Under the pieces are notes generated by a model. It ran no database searches and was not told where the DNA came from. It saw only the letters and a program-made list of their open reading frames with translations. Shown piece by piece: positions 1-36,516 of a stretch of 64,000 nucleotides of DNA. Position 1 is the first letter of the stretch. Every line of letters begins with the position of its first letter. The position numbers and the translations under genes are program-made. Source of the DNA: Cristatella mucedo (taxonomy: Eukaryota; Bryozoa; Phylactolaemata; Cristatellidae); contig WPIO01000058.1 of NCBI GenBank assembly GCA_009760855.2, positions 812,501 to 876,500 of the forward strand, read 5' to 3'.

Positions 1-499
1 TGCATCGGCTCGGAGCCAGTAAAATTGCCTTCTCTCCTCTCTAAAAATGTCTCCTCTTCGGCCGCCGCAGACGCCTGGCCATTGACGAAAGCGTGGGCGA
101 AGCATTCAGCTCGTTCACGCCGGCTGCAAGCAGGCGTGGATGCCGCACGGTCAATAGCTCATTCTGGATTAACCTTTAAGTAGCACTCAGAAAATGCATG
201 CTCGCATGCCTAGCTGATCTGCAAACTCGAGAATGCCGTGCGTATCCGGCCGAGCGAGGAGAGAGAAAGGAAGACTGGCAGGTGGCAGCAGCACCAGTCG
301 AGCCGGCCAATGCTGGCATCGCCACTCGGAATCGCTTCGGTCGAGCCTCGTGCCTTTTGGCGACAAGTTAAAACTTTCGCTGAGGCTTAGAAAGTAAGCT
401 GCCGCAATGAGTGGGTGGGTACACTCACTACCTCAACAGAGTCCCCCACGGTACCTGCTGCCAGTAATCGGTCAAATATGTCGACCTGCATCGTTTCAG

Positions 500-623
500 A
501 TAATCCTGCAGCAACCTGGAGAGCTGCTGGTCTCTCTTTCGTACCAGCAATTAGCTTCTCGCCTGGTCGTGACTGTTCTGAAGGCAAGAAACCTGCCGAA
601 GATTGACTCTGCGTGTCCCTTAG
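500..623 (+). CDS. Synaptotagmin-family C2B domain, first exon in window (partial gene)
   Basis: This internal coding exon encodes the start of a C2 domain. The frame reads GELLVSLSY, then VTVLKARNLPKID, matching the first strands of a synaptotagmin C2B domain. The 3' edge is a good donor (TTAG, then GTAAGT) at 623/624 and leaves one base of a codon. The 5' edge is less certain: TTTCAG at 494-499 is a plausible acceptor in the right frame, and CTGCAG ending at 511 is an alternative. Upstream exons (C2A domain, membrane anchor) would lie outside the window. The Asp of PKID plus the Asp created by the splice junction are spaced D-x5-D, as in calcium-binding C2 domains. Confidence 0.75.
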
Positions 624-2247
624 GTAAGTCTCCATCTGACACGCAAGGTTCGATTTCAAGCGATTTGCTTAGACAAATGCAGCCTGCATTCGCGGCATAC
701 TGATGAGGCCTTACTCGGGTCCTCAGCCTCAGAGGAGTCGCGTCTACTTTCCGAGTCGTGTCTACTTAACTAAACACTCCATGGAACAGGACTTCACCCA
801 ACACACTTAAGAATCTAGCACAGCTAACCAACGCCAAGTCACATCTTGTAAGAGCTGGGAGAGTCCTTAGTAGTCTTCGAAAGCGTAAAGCCGATGCATC
901 ACCACATTACGAGACAGTAAACGAACTTAGTTCGCAGGTGACATACTGTACCCTCCTTGTGTCGTTAAAGGAAGGCACTGCGACAACCGCAGCAACCTGT
1001 AATCTACTATGCAAATCCGGCTGCTGGGTCGGCCATTTTGACAGTACGTCACGTTTTGGTATATCTGCATTTTAAGAATTGTCTTTCAGCAACAAGCAAT
1101 CGGTCATAATAACAGATTATTTAGAGTGTATTTAGCTAAGCTGCATAGCAGCAGACAGGATTGGTTGAGCAACACCCAGCCACCCACTGTGACCTCACTT
1201 GCTGGCTCTGACAAGCCCTAGTGCGCTGCTCGCTCGCCATTATTTACTTCTGCACACCTCATAAAAATGTTCCGTCTCTTTCTCTAGACAGCCAACCCCT
1301 GAGTACTTGGAGAGTTGGTACTTACAGGATGGCAATCCCGGTTTGCAGTCCAAGCGTCCCTCTCAGAAGCATGGCTTGTACACCTCTGCTATGCTAAGTA
1401 AGACATGATCGCTGGATCTCGATGCTACATACAGGTAGCTAGCTGCTAGTTAACATTTACATAGCAAGCCAATGATGGTCCTCTTCCTCTCGTCGGCTCC
1501 TTCTTTTAAGCCATCGAGAAAATAATGAGAAGATTGGCCCAACAAACGAATAGTTGCTCAGGGCACCTTTCAAAAGGCTAGCAAGTTAGAAATAAGATCT
1601 GAATTTTTGACGATTTCCACACTACAGAATTAAAAAGCGATTGGGCCAACCATGTCTAACCGGGGAGTAAACAGGAAGCAGCATATCCAAAAATTAAAAT
1701 TTATCGATCTGTATCCTATACTTGTGGCCCAACTTGTTGAACCTCGCTCGGTATATCAAGGTAAATATTTGTAGCTTGTTAAGATGAATACGTCAGATAT
1801 TTAAACAGCTATATTAAAATAACAATGGTAACATTACAATTTATTTACTGTCTAGCTTTCTGCTTCGTATATTCCATAAGTCGGCCAATGGTTGACGGAT
1901 TAACGTGAAATGGCAATGTAAGTTAAGCTCTGCTTGTAAAATAATGCAGCACGTTTCTGATTTCGGTGTGATAAGTTTAGCCATAAATGTCATCGAGAGC
2001 CCTTTAATTGTATATATGCTACTAAGGACATGGACAATCGGCTAGATGGGCTGTGCTTCTGCAGCAATGTGGTTGGTCTATCCGAGACTATAGTATTCGC
2101 CAGTAACACGAGCGAATATGCGAGTCGTCAGATTGAACAAAATGACCACTTCCCTATGCCCAAAATGACGCTTTTGAAATGAATCCAGTCAATTGAACTT
2201 ATCTTAGCTTTTGCTTAATCTGCAAACTTTTCCACCTGTCTTTGTAG
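624..2247 (+). other. Intron of the synaptotagmin-like gene
   Basis: Phase-1 GT-AG intron. The donor is GTAAGT; the acceptor is CACCTGTCTTTGTAG with a good pyrimidine tract. Joining across it makes a Asp codon (G + AT) at exactly the place where synaptotagmin C2B domains have a calcium-ligand Asp. I see no coding sequence or recognisable repeat inside it. Confidence 0.75.
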
Positions 2248-2600
2248 ATACATTTGTCAGCATCTGCCTACTATATAAAGGGCAAGTCATAGCAGTACGA
2301 GCTACTCAGGTTAAGGCCGGCGAAGCGAATCCGGTGTACAACGAAACATTCCTTTTCGACTTGCCAATCAGCGAGCATCTGGACAAGATAGCCATTGTTG
2401 CTAAAGTATGTGGCTGCAGCAGCACCATGCGTTGTGAGCCAATCGGATGGCTTGAGATTAGTGAGCAAACGCCAGTGACCTCGCAGCATTACCACTGGCA
2501 GCAGACGATCGCCAAACCCGGCAGGCAGGTAGCACAGTGGCACAAGCTGACTCACGAGTATAGCCGTCAGTCCATGCATCGATCGGCATCCTCAAGATGA
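2248..2600 (+). CDS. Synaptotagmin-family C2B domain, terminal exon
   Basis: This last coding exon completes the C2B domain. It reads TFVSICLLYKGQ, then NPVYNETFLFDLP, then IGWLEI, and near the end YHWQQTIAKPGRQVAQWHKL; that final HW...QWH pattern is a signature of synaptotagmin C2B domains. The stop is TGA at 2598-2600. The D-x5-D pair in calcium loop 1 is kept, but loop 3, where calcium-binding members have several Asp residues, reads KVCGCSSTMRCEP with none. The domain is therefore probably calcium-independent, as in the non-calcium synaptotagmins (for example the 12, 13, 14 and 16 groups). Which paralogue it is cannot be decided from one domain. Confidence 0.8.
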
Positions 2601-2698
2601 CTCAAGATTTAGAAGAAAAATAACAACCTCTTATGCCAGGAAAAAGAAATAATGCAATGGAGCTCTACCAATCCAGCTCCATAGTGCAAAACGGCATA

Positions 2699-2866
2699 CA
2701 GTCGACTACGCTTATAAGAATACGCTCGGGCCGGCAAATGGCCATTCTTACAGGCGGAGTATTTCCACATGCTGAGTGAGACTGACAGTATATCTGGGAC
2801 GCAGAACTGTTCTTCTTATAAGCAGAGCATTCCCATATCCAATATTCTTATATACAAAGTCGACTG
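2699..2866. mobile_element. Mariner/Tc1-type MITE, 168 bp
   Basis: The two ends are inverted repeats. The left begins CAGTCGACTACGCTTATAAG; the reverse complement of the right begins CAGTCGACTTTGTATATAAG. They match at 20 of the first 24 bases. A TA dinucleotide flanks each end (2697-2698 and 2867-2868), the target duplication of Tc1/mariner elements. There is no room for a transposase, so it is non-autonomous. It lies between two convergent genes, probably inside the 3' UTR of the synaptotagmin-like one. Confidence 0.7.
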
Positions 2867-2986
2867 TATATGTGTGGAGTTATATATGCATATGACACGG
2901 GCGACTCATACTTCACAGCATCAATTTGGAGCTACGTACAAGTCAGATGTATATTTCAAGTGACTGGTGTGTACCATCTCGTATAA

Positions 2987-2992
2987 AATAAA
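2987..2992 (+). promoter_or_regulatory. Candidate polyadenylation signal AATAAA
   Basis: An AATAAA hexamer lies 387 bases after the stop of the synaptotagmin-like gene and before the end of the convergent Lon gene. If used, the 3' UTR would contain the MITE at 2699-2866. Confidence 0.4.
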
Positions 2993-3143
2993 TTATATCG
3001 CCACTACAGCAAACAATTTACATAATTTGAACAAGTTGCTTGACGTGAGAAGCATATAACGCACCAAGATGCTGCAGAGATATTTCCTCCTGGGCACAGC
3101 AGCATCTTCGAGCACAAATTCAGCGACATAAAACTAAATCATC

Positions 3144-28908
<25,765 letters not shown>

Positions 28909-29440
28909 TTCTGGTTAATGTTATGTTCCATTCAAGCTTCTGCATACTTAAAATAAATATATAAAATATATATTACAAATATTTTTCATATATTTATTGA
29001 TTGTTTGGCTATCGAACAAACTAGTAGCAGTCGATAACCTTACGGAGTGGTGGCCCCGCCTAGGATCCCACCTCGACTATCAGCTGAACCCTTCGAGCAC
29101 CAGAGCAATAGGGGCAAAAGCAGAGCCGCCATCACCAATTGATGCGTCATCTGCGATGTATTAAATTCTCTCTATTTATATGAACCAAAAACGATCGTGG
29201 ACGTTTTCCTCCCTCTTGGCCTTTTCTCGGTATAGAAGCTGGTTCCCCGCCCTGTACCGAACAATCGATGTGCTGCAATTATATTACTGTAGTCCTAAGA
29301 ACCTAGAATGTTTTAATTAATCATTCATGTGCAAAAATATTAATATAAATTCAATATGCCCGTGAAATATCCTGGGTACATTGAACGTTATGAACGCACA
29401 GCAAAAATGTGCCCTAGCCACTCCCCGTTCAAAGGTCTAA
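28909..29440. other. Upstream region of the Lon gene
   Basis: AT-rich sequence just upstream of the Lon start (AATAAATATATAAAATATA near 28,950). I see no CpG-rich promoter, no clear core element and no coding sequence. Confidence 0.5.
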
Positions 29441-29445
29441 TGGTG

Positions 29446-29530
29446 ATAATAATGACAATAATAATGCGCCGTTCGTAAATTGCCCACTGAGAACTAAATC
29501 TCTATCCAGATGCTTTACCGTTTACTGAAA
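29446..29530 (-). mobile_element. LINE family B 3' tail fragment, diverged
   Basis: TAATAATGCGCCGTTCGTAA, then GAGAACTAAATCTCTATCC and GATGCTTTACCGTTTACTG. Confidence 0.6.
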
Positions 29531-29574
29531 GAGAATCCATAACCAAGCGTTGGTGATTTTTGGTGTCATGCTAG

Positions 29575-31067
29575 TGTAGCGCCCTGCTGGCTTTGGCTGA
29601 ATTTTAGCGCGAACAAGAGCTGTTCGGCGGCGGGCTAGAGCCCCTTTGTCCTGGAGCAGTGAGCCAGAGAGGAGCGTCAGTGCGGTTAGAGAGGAAGCGC
29701 TTAGGAGCAAGCCAGGAAGCTCTGAGACGAGCGGCGGCGATTCGGCCTTTAGAATTGGTCCGATACTCGCGGAAGCTGCTGATAGATGTTGGCTGGCCTG
29801 TCAACCCCCGCCTTCCCTCTTTCCAAGAAAGAATCTTCTGGAACCCATTCGCCATTCAAGCTGGACGGAGGTACCCTTCCAGTGGCCTGGGGACGGTAGT
29901 AATTCCTTTCTGTAATGGGCCAAGGTGTCCGGGCCCAATACCACTAAGCTCTTGCCCATTGTTCCAGCTAGGTATTTAAGAGTCGAGCGACGCTCGCTCT
30001 TGGCCTCGTGTCTTTTTGTCTTTGGTCCGACTTCGACGCCGTCGCACTCGTTTCTCTGAAAGCGAGAGAGGAGGGCGGGCTGTTCGCCGGCGATTGACGG
30101 AACAAGACGAGACCGCGCTAGGAGGATTCGGTGGAACCCCACCGAATACGGTCGTATCGCGCCCGAGCTGGCATTTTGTGTGTTCTTTCGCGTTTTGTGT
30201 TTCTTTTGTGTCGTGTGTGTGCGCGCTAGCACGTGGTCTCGGCATAGAGATTTGCCGGCGCGAGCTAGGCGTAGTTGGCGTGTGTGGAGCTCTAGTTTAC
30301 CGGGTAGGGTTTAGACTCCAGGTCGCGTTTCAGTGTGGAGAAGTATTTCCTCCGCAGGAGTGCTTGAGTTGGCGTGTGTGGAGTATTCCTGCCGCACTGT
30401 TGGAAACCGAGTTCTAGTTCTCCGGTCAGGGCTTAAAATCTGGTTCGGTTTCCGTCTATTCGGGTCGTTTCCCATTATACACGTAAGCAGCCCCAGTGTG
30501 GAGAAGTATTCCCTCCGCAAGAGTGCTTGAGGTGGCGTGTGTGGAGTATTCCTGCCGCACTGTTGGAAACCGAGTTCTAGTTCACCGGTCAGGGTTTAGA
30601 CTCCGGTATGCGCTTCAGTGCGGAGGAGTATTCCCTCCGCAAGAGTTTTTTTAAGTTGGCGTGTTTGGGGTATTCCCTCGGCACAGGTGGGGACGGATTC
30701 CTAGTTCACCGGTTAGGGTTTAGGGTCCGGGTCGCGCTTAGTGTGGAGGAGTATTCCCTCCGCAAGAGTGTTGGTGCAGTTGAGAGCGTGCGAGGAGTGT
30801 GGAGGTAAAGCTGAACTAGACGCGCAGCGACTTTGTGCGCTTGCGAATAAAGTTCAGTAAAATCCCCAATCTGTGTATCTTGCTTCCAATTCACGCCGCG
30901 GACTAGCGACCCCCTTTAGTAACGATAAGCAGGTCAGAGCCAGAAACGCTCGTTTCGTGGCGGCCAGCTTATTGCGCGTAGGCGCGCACCGAACGGCATT
31001 AGGCGATAGGCTACGCCGCTAGGTAAGCGGCAGGTCAAGCTTACCCCGCCGAGCCTTCGGCGTTACA
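29575..31067. mobile_element. Solo LTR of a retrotransposon, 1,493 bp
   Basis: Begins TGTAGCGCC and ends GGCGTTACA, with a 4-bp target duplication CTAG at 29,571-29,574 and 31,068-31,071. Inside, in plus orientation, are a TATA-like box TATTTAAG (29,973-29,980) and an AATAAA signal (30,846-30,851), in the expected U3-R-U5 order. Between them is an array of about four tandem units. There are no internal retroviral genes, so two LTRs probably recombined to one. It is unrelated to the LTRs at 34 and 38 kb. Confidence 0.8.
30264..30800. repeat. Tandem units inside the solo LTR
   Basis: Units begin TGTGGAGAAGTATT or a close variant at 30,334, 30,497, 30,619 and 30,742 (periods 163, 122 and 123), with a partial unit before. 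Each has a box of the form GGAGTATTCCCTCCGC; in the third, GCGGAGG and CCTCCGC are perfect inverted arms seven bases apart. Confidence 0.9.
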
Positions 31068-31104
31068 CTAGGCCTTAGACAAACAGGTAAAAAGCGAACA
31101 AGTA

Positions 31105-32110
31105 TTGAGCTCACGCCAGCATGATTAAGAAAATAAGAAGACACTCTGGGCCTCGGTTATTAGAACCTCTGGCAAGTAACATGCACTTAATCATGCATGG
31201 GTTTTTCCGCATGGCACACGGGAACAAAAAGACAAGTTCACTGGTGCCCCTAAAGGAAAGCTGAGCGGAACAAACGTGTCTTTTGCTGGGACTTAAATGA
31301 TGCGAGGTCATTTCAAGAGGCAACCGTAGCTGGATGTGAGCTCCAGACTTTTGGGGTGGCAGGCAAGCTGAAGTTTGGATCATCAAAAGATTTCAATGTT
31401 GAATGGACGGCGAGATGACAAGATGCAAAAGCCTGCCGAGAGAGCAAGAAGGTCTGATGGGTAGGCTGACGTATAGATCGAACGACTGTATGCACTCAGC
31501 CCGTTATTATTGGTGCCGTGTTGTGTTTACATTAATGCCGCGATGTATGCCGTTTTTTGTTTCCACGTGTAGGCCGTTCTTTTCGGTTTTATTTTTATTG
31601 CCATGCTTGACACATGATTCATCCGCGGGAGGAAGGGTAGCTTGAGAACGGGCCGGTACTCGAGCTGCGATAAATTTAACCGGTCTTTGGCCGGCTGTTT
31701 CTGGCGAACAGTTGCGAGGCGAATGGAGATAGTGGACACGCTCAGTAGACAATCGCGGTACGTAACGTAGACGCCGGGCTGGGCGACGGTCTGCGATTAC
31801 GCTATAAGTCTGGAGAGGATGAGATACGTCGGCTGCTGAGCTGGGAGCCTGATGGAGAAAGAATATGCGTTCGATTAAGCTCGCTGTAGTGCTTCGTGTC
31901 GCTGCTTATTTCCTACTGCTCAAAGCGAGCGAGCGAAACGACCTGCGAGCGACATGTGTGACAGAGCTAGTGAAGCGACCTGTTAGCCAGAGGATCTTGA
32001 GATCGATTGGTTGCTTGATATGGAACCAGTGAAGCTCAGACGGAAGTGACTCAGTATGACAGCGACGCCGTTGGCGACAGACCAGACGAGCTTCTGAAAT
32101 TTGCGACGAT
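31105..32110 (-). mobile_element. L2-like LINE, 3' part, strongly decayed
   Basis: Minus-strand fragments resemble the end of the LINE ORF: SRLVWSVANGVAV (near 32,070), then STLKSFDDPNFSLPATPKVW (31,340-31,400) and SFRGTSELVF (about 31,240). The frame is broken many times. About 31,510-31,740 looks like an unrelated insertion. Confidence 0.5.
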
Positions 32111-32117
32111 AAATAAA

Positions 32118-32298
32118 TAAATAAATCGTAGCTGATTAAACAGCCCCCTTTTGTATAGCGACAGAAGAGCCTTTGCGGCTATCACCACTGCTCGCAGTGG
32201 CGATAAAGGATCGCTCATTTCGTGAATCGAACCCACGACCTCGGAACCGAGGTCGAGAAAGCAACCGCCTAACCTAGTGTGCCATTACGGCTCACGAT
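32118..32298 (-). repeat. tRNA-derived SINE, family 2
   Basis: Tail GCTATACAAAAGGGGGCTGT, body GGTGATAGCCGCAAAGGC, B-box GTGGGTTCGATTC, and head GAGCCGTAATGGCACACTAG (all on the minus strand). A short AAATAAAT repeat lies at its 3' end. Confidence 0.8.
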
Positions 32299-32619
32299 TA
32301 ATGGCACAAGCCATGAGTCCTTAATAAAGGGAGTTGCGTAACCCAAGCGCGATGTCCCAAACGCGCGAACGTCATCCGTCATTCTGTCTCCGTTCGCCGC
32401 CCCCACCCGTCCCCGTCTGTCTTATTCGTCAGCTCATACCAATGTATATCCTCGTTCATCCCCATTCCCATTATGGTTAGTACCGCGACTGCTCAGCATC
32501 CTTAACGGTCATGAAAAGAAAGTTAGTGGTCATTGTCAGTTCTCAAAGTAGCGTTATTGCATATATGTAGGCTTTCCTTTTATTTATATGACGTGAAGCA
32601 TTACTAGAGCCTTACGCCC

Positions 32620-33560
32620 TCTTTGCCTTCCAGCACGTCCAACTCGCTTAACTCCCTTGATGTACGTATTTCTTACATTTGCACTGGAGTTGCAGCTAGG
32701 TTTCTCGTGTTAAAAGACGACCAAATCAACGTAGTAGTGTTGTGTGCGCATGCGGCTTCTGCTGCTGTAATTAGCGAAGCGCCTGGCAACGATGTACATG
32801 CCTCACCCGCGGCCCATAGTTAAGCCATTGAAGCAGCGCAGCGTCGGGCCACTAATGCAGATTATATTTCGTGTCGTCTGCTGCGATTGATTGGGCTCTC
32901 ATATATGTGCCCGTTGAGAGTAACAAAGGAGAGTCTCGTTTACCGCGCACGTTCGCCCGCTGTGTCTCCATGAGACGCTCGCTAGAACAGCCGCCACCGG
33001 AGACACTGTTATTCAGCAGTAGCTATTGCAAACCCATTGTTATTCATACACTGGAATGCCCAACCATTAAAATAAGCTCGGCCAGCAAACTCCTGTAGCG
33101 TCAGTAAGGAATTAAGGTGTCTTGTTTCAAAGCAACCTTTCTAGATGACCCCATCACGTCTGCTCTACACTCAAGTCTGCCTAATTCAGCTTCGTAACAC
33201 TACCAAAAGATTCTGGCCTCCAGCTTGATAAATAAACCAAAACCAAGATAGCCCATGAAAAATTGGGACATCCGGTCTTGACGGCTGCTACTACAAGAAG
33301 CACACTGCCTATGGACTCGCTTCGCTGAGTCATAGTAGTTTCGCTACGGAAGACAACGCGTCGCCATCTTGCCGCTTGACGGAAGTTCGCCATCTAGCCA
33401 CCTGATGCAAGTGCACCATCATGCGGCGTGACGGACTTTCTTGCTTTTATTAGTAGAGATCTATTTGTAGGACTTCCTGTCTTTGCAAAAAGACGCTTGC
33501 AGCTAGTTCAAAACTTGCAGCTAGGCTTTTCGGTCGTTAATGTCAGCAGGTACAATACAA
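32620..33560 (+). mobile_element. LINE family B, RT part, decayed, with an insertion
   Basis: Plus-strand fragments match the family ORF: SSTSNSLNSLDVRISYICT and RFLVLKDDQINVVV (32,630-32,740), then TLECPTIKISSASKLL (33,045-33,100) and a QLVQNLQLGFSVVNVSRY-type end (33,500-33,555). About 32,745-33,035 is unrelated sequence inserted into it. Confidence 0.6.
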
Positions 33561-33649
33561 ACTTTGTCACAAAAAGCCTTTACAAATATTTAATTCTCTT
33601 TCATAGTTAAACACTGACTGGGCGCTATACGAATGTGTTGTTATTGTTC

Positions 33650-33780
33650 ATATTTTAACTATCATTGCTGTCTGCGATATAGTATCACATATTTTATACT
33701 CGTTTTGCTCTTTTTTCTGGATCCATTGCTTTTAATGACTGGCCCATCCAGAGTGGCAGACGGAAACCACAGTATGTATA
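33650..33780 (+). repeat. Unclassified repeat, left copy beside the LTR element
   Basis: CTGTCTGCGATATAGTATCA, CTCGTTTTGCTC and GCAGACGGAAACCACAGTAT align with CTATCTGCGATAGGTACGC, CTCGCTTTGCTCC and GCAGAAACCACAAG of the copy at 38,440-38,580. Identity is moderate. Confidence 0.5.
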
Positions 33781-34006
33781 CGGAAACTAGCTTATGCCAG
33801 CAAAAAATTACGAAAAATTCCATCAATGCATTACGATCCGGGCCTGAGTGGCCATTGACCTGGTCGTTAGCCCATTCTGGCTAGTGAGCCCGGCCTACCG
33901 TCGGACAAGAACTCTTTACCACGAAATGGGTCGTGAAGTGCTCCAATTTTACTTTCTGTTTTTGACATTGTCATAAGCGAGGCGTTCGCTGAGCTTTGGC
34001 AGAACA

Positions 34007-34467
34007 TGTGGTTTCATTTAATTGATGACACTGCCCCTGATCGTTGTACGATTGGGCCGGGATACTCGATGCGGTATGCAGTCGGGACGTGCTATTGGTG
34101 ATTGTTATGACAAGGGAGTCGATGCACTCCTTTGGGCGAGAGGGGCGAAGAGAGTCGTACGTTAAAATTAATAATTCCTAGCTGATTAAACAGCCTCTTT
34201 TTGTATAGCGACAGAAGAGCCTTTACGGCTATCACCACCGCTTGCAGTGGCGATATAGAATCGCCCACTGCAGGAATCGAACCCACAACCTCGGGACCGA
34301 GGTCGTGAAAGCAACCGCCTTACCTAGTGTGCCATCACGGCTCACCAGCACGTTGCCCTGCTCTGTGCATTGGTAATATATGTAAAATGGTAAATAAGGT
34401 AAATAAACTGGTGCTGTTGCTCGTTGGCTAGCGTTCTGTGCTGTAAGCGACGATAACTCAATGTACA
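34007..34467 (+). repeat. 5' LTR (interrupted by a SINE)
   Basis: Starts TGTGGTTTCATTTAATTGAT and ends GATAACTCAATGTACA. Its 3' part has a AATAAAC polyadenylation-like site near 34,400. A family-2 SINE splits it at 34,164-34,349. Confidence 0.85.
34164..34349 (-). repeat. tRNA-derived SINE family 2 nested in the 5' LTR
   Basis: The SINE lies on the minus strand, with tail at the left and tRNA-like head at the right (B-box GTGGGTTCGATTCC). It is bounded by a direct repeat ACGTT at 34,159-34,163 and 34,350-34,354. The 3' LTR at 38.2 kb lacks the SINE, which shows the empty site. Confidence 0.85.
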
Positions 34468-34483
34468 AGCTATTTCGGCCGTA

Positions 34484-35180
34484 ATGGAGAACCTAAAGTT
34501 TAGCCACACCGTCACTCAATTTGATGGCAGCAGAGACATTGTGGGCTGGGTTAAAAAGTTTGATCTGGTGGCAGAGATTCAAGTTCTTGTCGCTGCCGAC
34601 CGTCACAAATTCCTGCCCCTTGTTTCCAATCGGTGGAGCGTTCGCCGTGTACCAAAGCATCGATGGATAGGCGAAGAAAGACTATACCATCGTAAAAGAG
34701 ACTCTTCTGTCTGCATTTTTGGGGTATACATTTAAAGCTTATAAGGAGCTCGCGACACGGCGGCTCCAAGCTGGGGATTCCGTGGACGTATACCCATCGA
34801 TTTTGGCCCGGTTGGCCGGATTGGTAAGTGCGGCTGCGAAGGATGACTTGCTAAAATGCGCTTCCATCACCATGCTTCCAGAGGACATCCGCAAGCAGCT
34901 ACGCTCGACACTGTGGCGATTTCCGAGGTTTTTGAGAAGGCTCGAGCGCTTATAAGTCGCCAGGACCCGAGTTACGCGGCCGGTGGTGATGCACTAGGAG
35001 CTAGAGGCTCTCGCCCGACTCCGCGAAAGCGTTTTTGCTTCGCCTGCAAAACGGAAGGGCACACAAGTCGCGACTGCCGTTCGTAGCAAAGGCAGCGAAG
35101 GCTGTGTTTTGTATGCGGCGACGACTCGCACCTAGCAGCAATATGTCCGGAGCATCGCACCGATGCCCTGCCAAAAAAGG
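34484..35180 (+). pseudogene. gag-like ORF of the LTR element, broken
   Basis: It starts at ATG 34,484, 17 bases after the LTR (MENLKFSHTVTQFDGSRD, then GWVKKFDLVAE). The frame shifts near 34,730 and again near 34,900. Two CCHC zinc knuckles close the ORF: CFACKTEGHTSRDC at about 35,038-35,080, then, after a TAG, CFVCGDDSHLAAIC at about 35,105-35,146. The first half has the look of a gypsy-type gag with a capsid-like helical region. Confidence 0.75.
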
Positions 35181-35271
35181 AGTAAGGGAAAGCGCATGTT
35201 ATAGCGCCGGCGCATTTTAATGCTGGTCAACTCAACTGCCAGCAATAAATGTTCTCAACGGTGGTCGTATT

Positions 35272-35646
35272 ATGAAGGCACTCCTCGATACTGGCTGCTC
35301 TCGGTCGATTGTGACTAAATCGGCGGCACTGCGTGCCACCTCGGCACAGCCTTATCCGGTTAACGAGCCTGTAATTACGTTTATCGGAGCAGTCGCTCGT
35401 TGTCGGTCGGCGTGCCGCATGACATGCTCGGTGCAGGGCATCGCAATAGAGCTGGACTGCCTCGTATCCGATATCGTACTGGGGTATGATATGCTCCTTG
35501 GCACGGATGCTGTGCGGCAGCTGGGAGGCGTGGCAATCGGCCCTGATGGTGGTGTAGTAACCTTCAATGGGCGGGGCAATGAAATCAAGGCACTGTCGAG
35601 CGACGTCAGTGTTTCAGATAGAGACTTTTTCGGCGGTGTACCGTGA
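35272..35646 (+). pseudogene. Retroviral-type aspartic protease of the LTR element
   Basis: The active-site motif is ALLDTGCSRSIV (Asp-Thr-Gly), followed by the ILLGTD-like block DMLLGTDAVRQLGG. The frame is open through these motifs, and the stop at 35,644 lies inside the following RT frame region, which is in another frame. Confidence 0.8.
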
Positions 35647-36486
35647 CGGAAAATGGGTCGCAAAGTGGCATTGCGCCGACGGCGTGACTTCTTCCACTTT
35701 GGTAAACTGCGTCGAGGCTTACCGCATGCCCGCCGACTTGCAGGCCGACTACGATAAGGATATCCAAGAGTGGCTCCAACTCGGCTGGCTGAAGCCCTAC
35801 GAAGGGGAGTGTGAAGGCCTAATGCCGCTAATGGCAGTGTTCCAGAGTAACAAAGACAAAGTGCGGCCCGTTTTAGACTACGGCGAGCTGAACCAATACG
35901 TTTCCAGCCACACTGCCAACGGCGACGTTTGCAGCGAGAAACTTCGGCCATGGCACCGCATTGGAAGTAACGTCAGCATTATCGACCTTCGTAAAGCGTA
36001 TTTACCGCTTCATGTCGACCCTTCCCTGTGGAGATACCAGGTTGTCGCCTACCAGGGGAGGCGGTACTGCCTTACGCGGCTAGGCTTCGGATTAAATGTA
36101 GCGCCTAAGATAATGACCGCCGTGTTAAATAAAGTGCTTCTATAGACCCACGGGTGCGCAAAGACACTGACTCATACGCGGACGATATAATTGCCAACAA
36201 TGATATTGTCACGAATGAGCGTCTTATCTCTCTCCTACGACAGTTCGGGCTTGAAGCTAAGCCCCCGGAAAAGTTGGTCGAAGGTTGTGTACTAGGGCTT
36301 CGCGTCACTGACCATGTAAGGAAGCTTAAGTGGGGCAGAAATAACGATGTTGAACCGCTACCTCAGTTAGCGACCCGGAGGCAGCTTTTCTCGTGGTGTG
36401 GACGGTTAACGGGCCATTTTCCCGTTGCCGGATGGCTTCGATCAGCCTGCAGCTACGTAAAGAGAGCCACAAAAGACCTGTCGTGA
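35567..36486 (+). pseudogene. Reverse transcriptase of the LTR element, broken
   Basis: Motifs in order: KVRPVLDYGELN, SIIDLRKAYLPLHV (catalytic Asp), RRYCLTRLGFGLNVAPKIM, then after a TAG and frameshift at 36,143 SYADDIIANND (YADD box), and TRRQLFSWCGRLTGHFPVAG. The first piece is 35,567-36,145, the second 36,154-36,486. Confidence 0.85.
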
Positions 36487-36516
36487 GATGCCGAGGTTAC
36501 GGAGGACGTCCTTCGG

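Noticed and set aside
2271-2579. 102-codon minus-strand ORF
   Set aside because: Antisense shadow of the synaptotagmin-like exon.
30016-30417. 133-codon Arg-rich plus-strand ORF
   Set aside because: It lies in the solo LTR, has no homology and overlaps the tandem array.
35352-35951. 199-codon minus-strand ORF
   Set aside because: It is the antisense shadow of the protease and RT of the LTR element.
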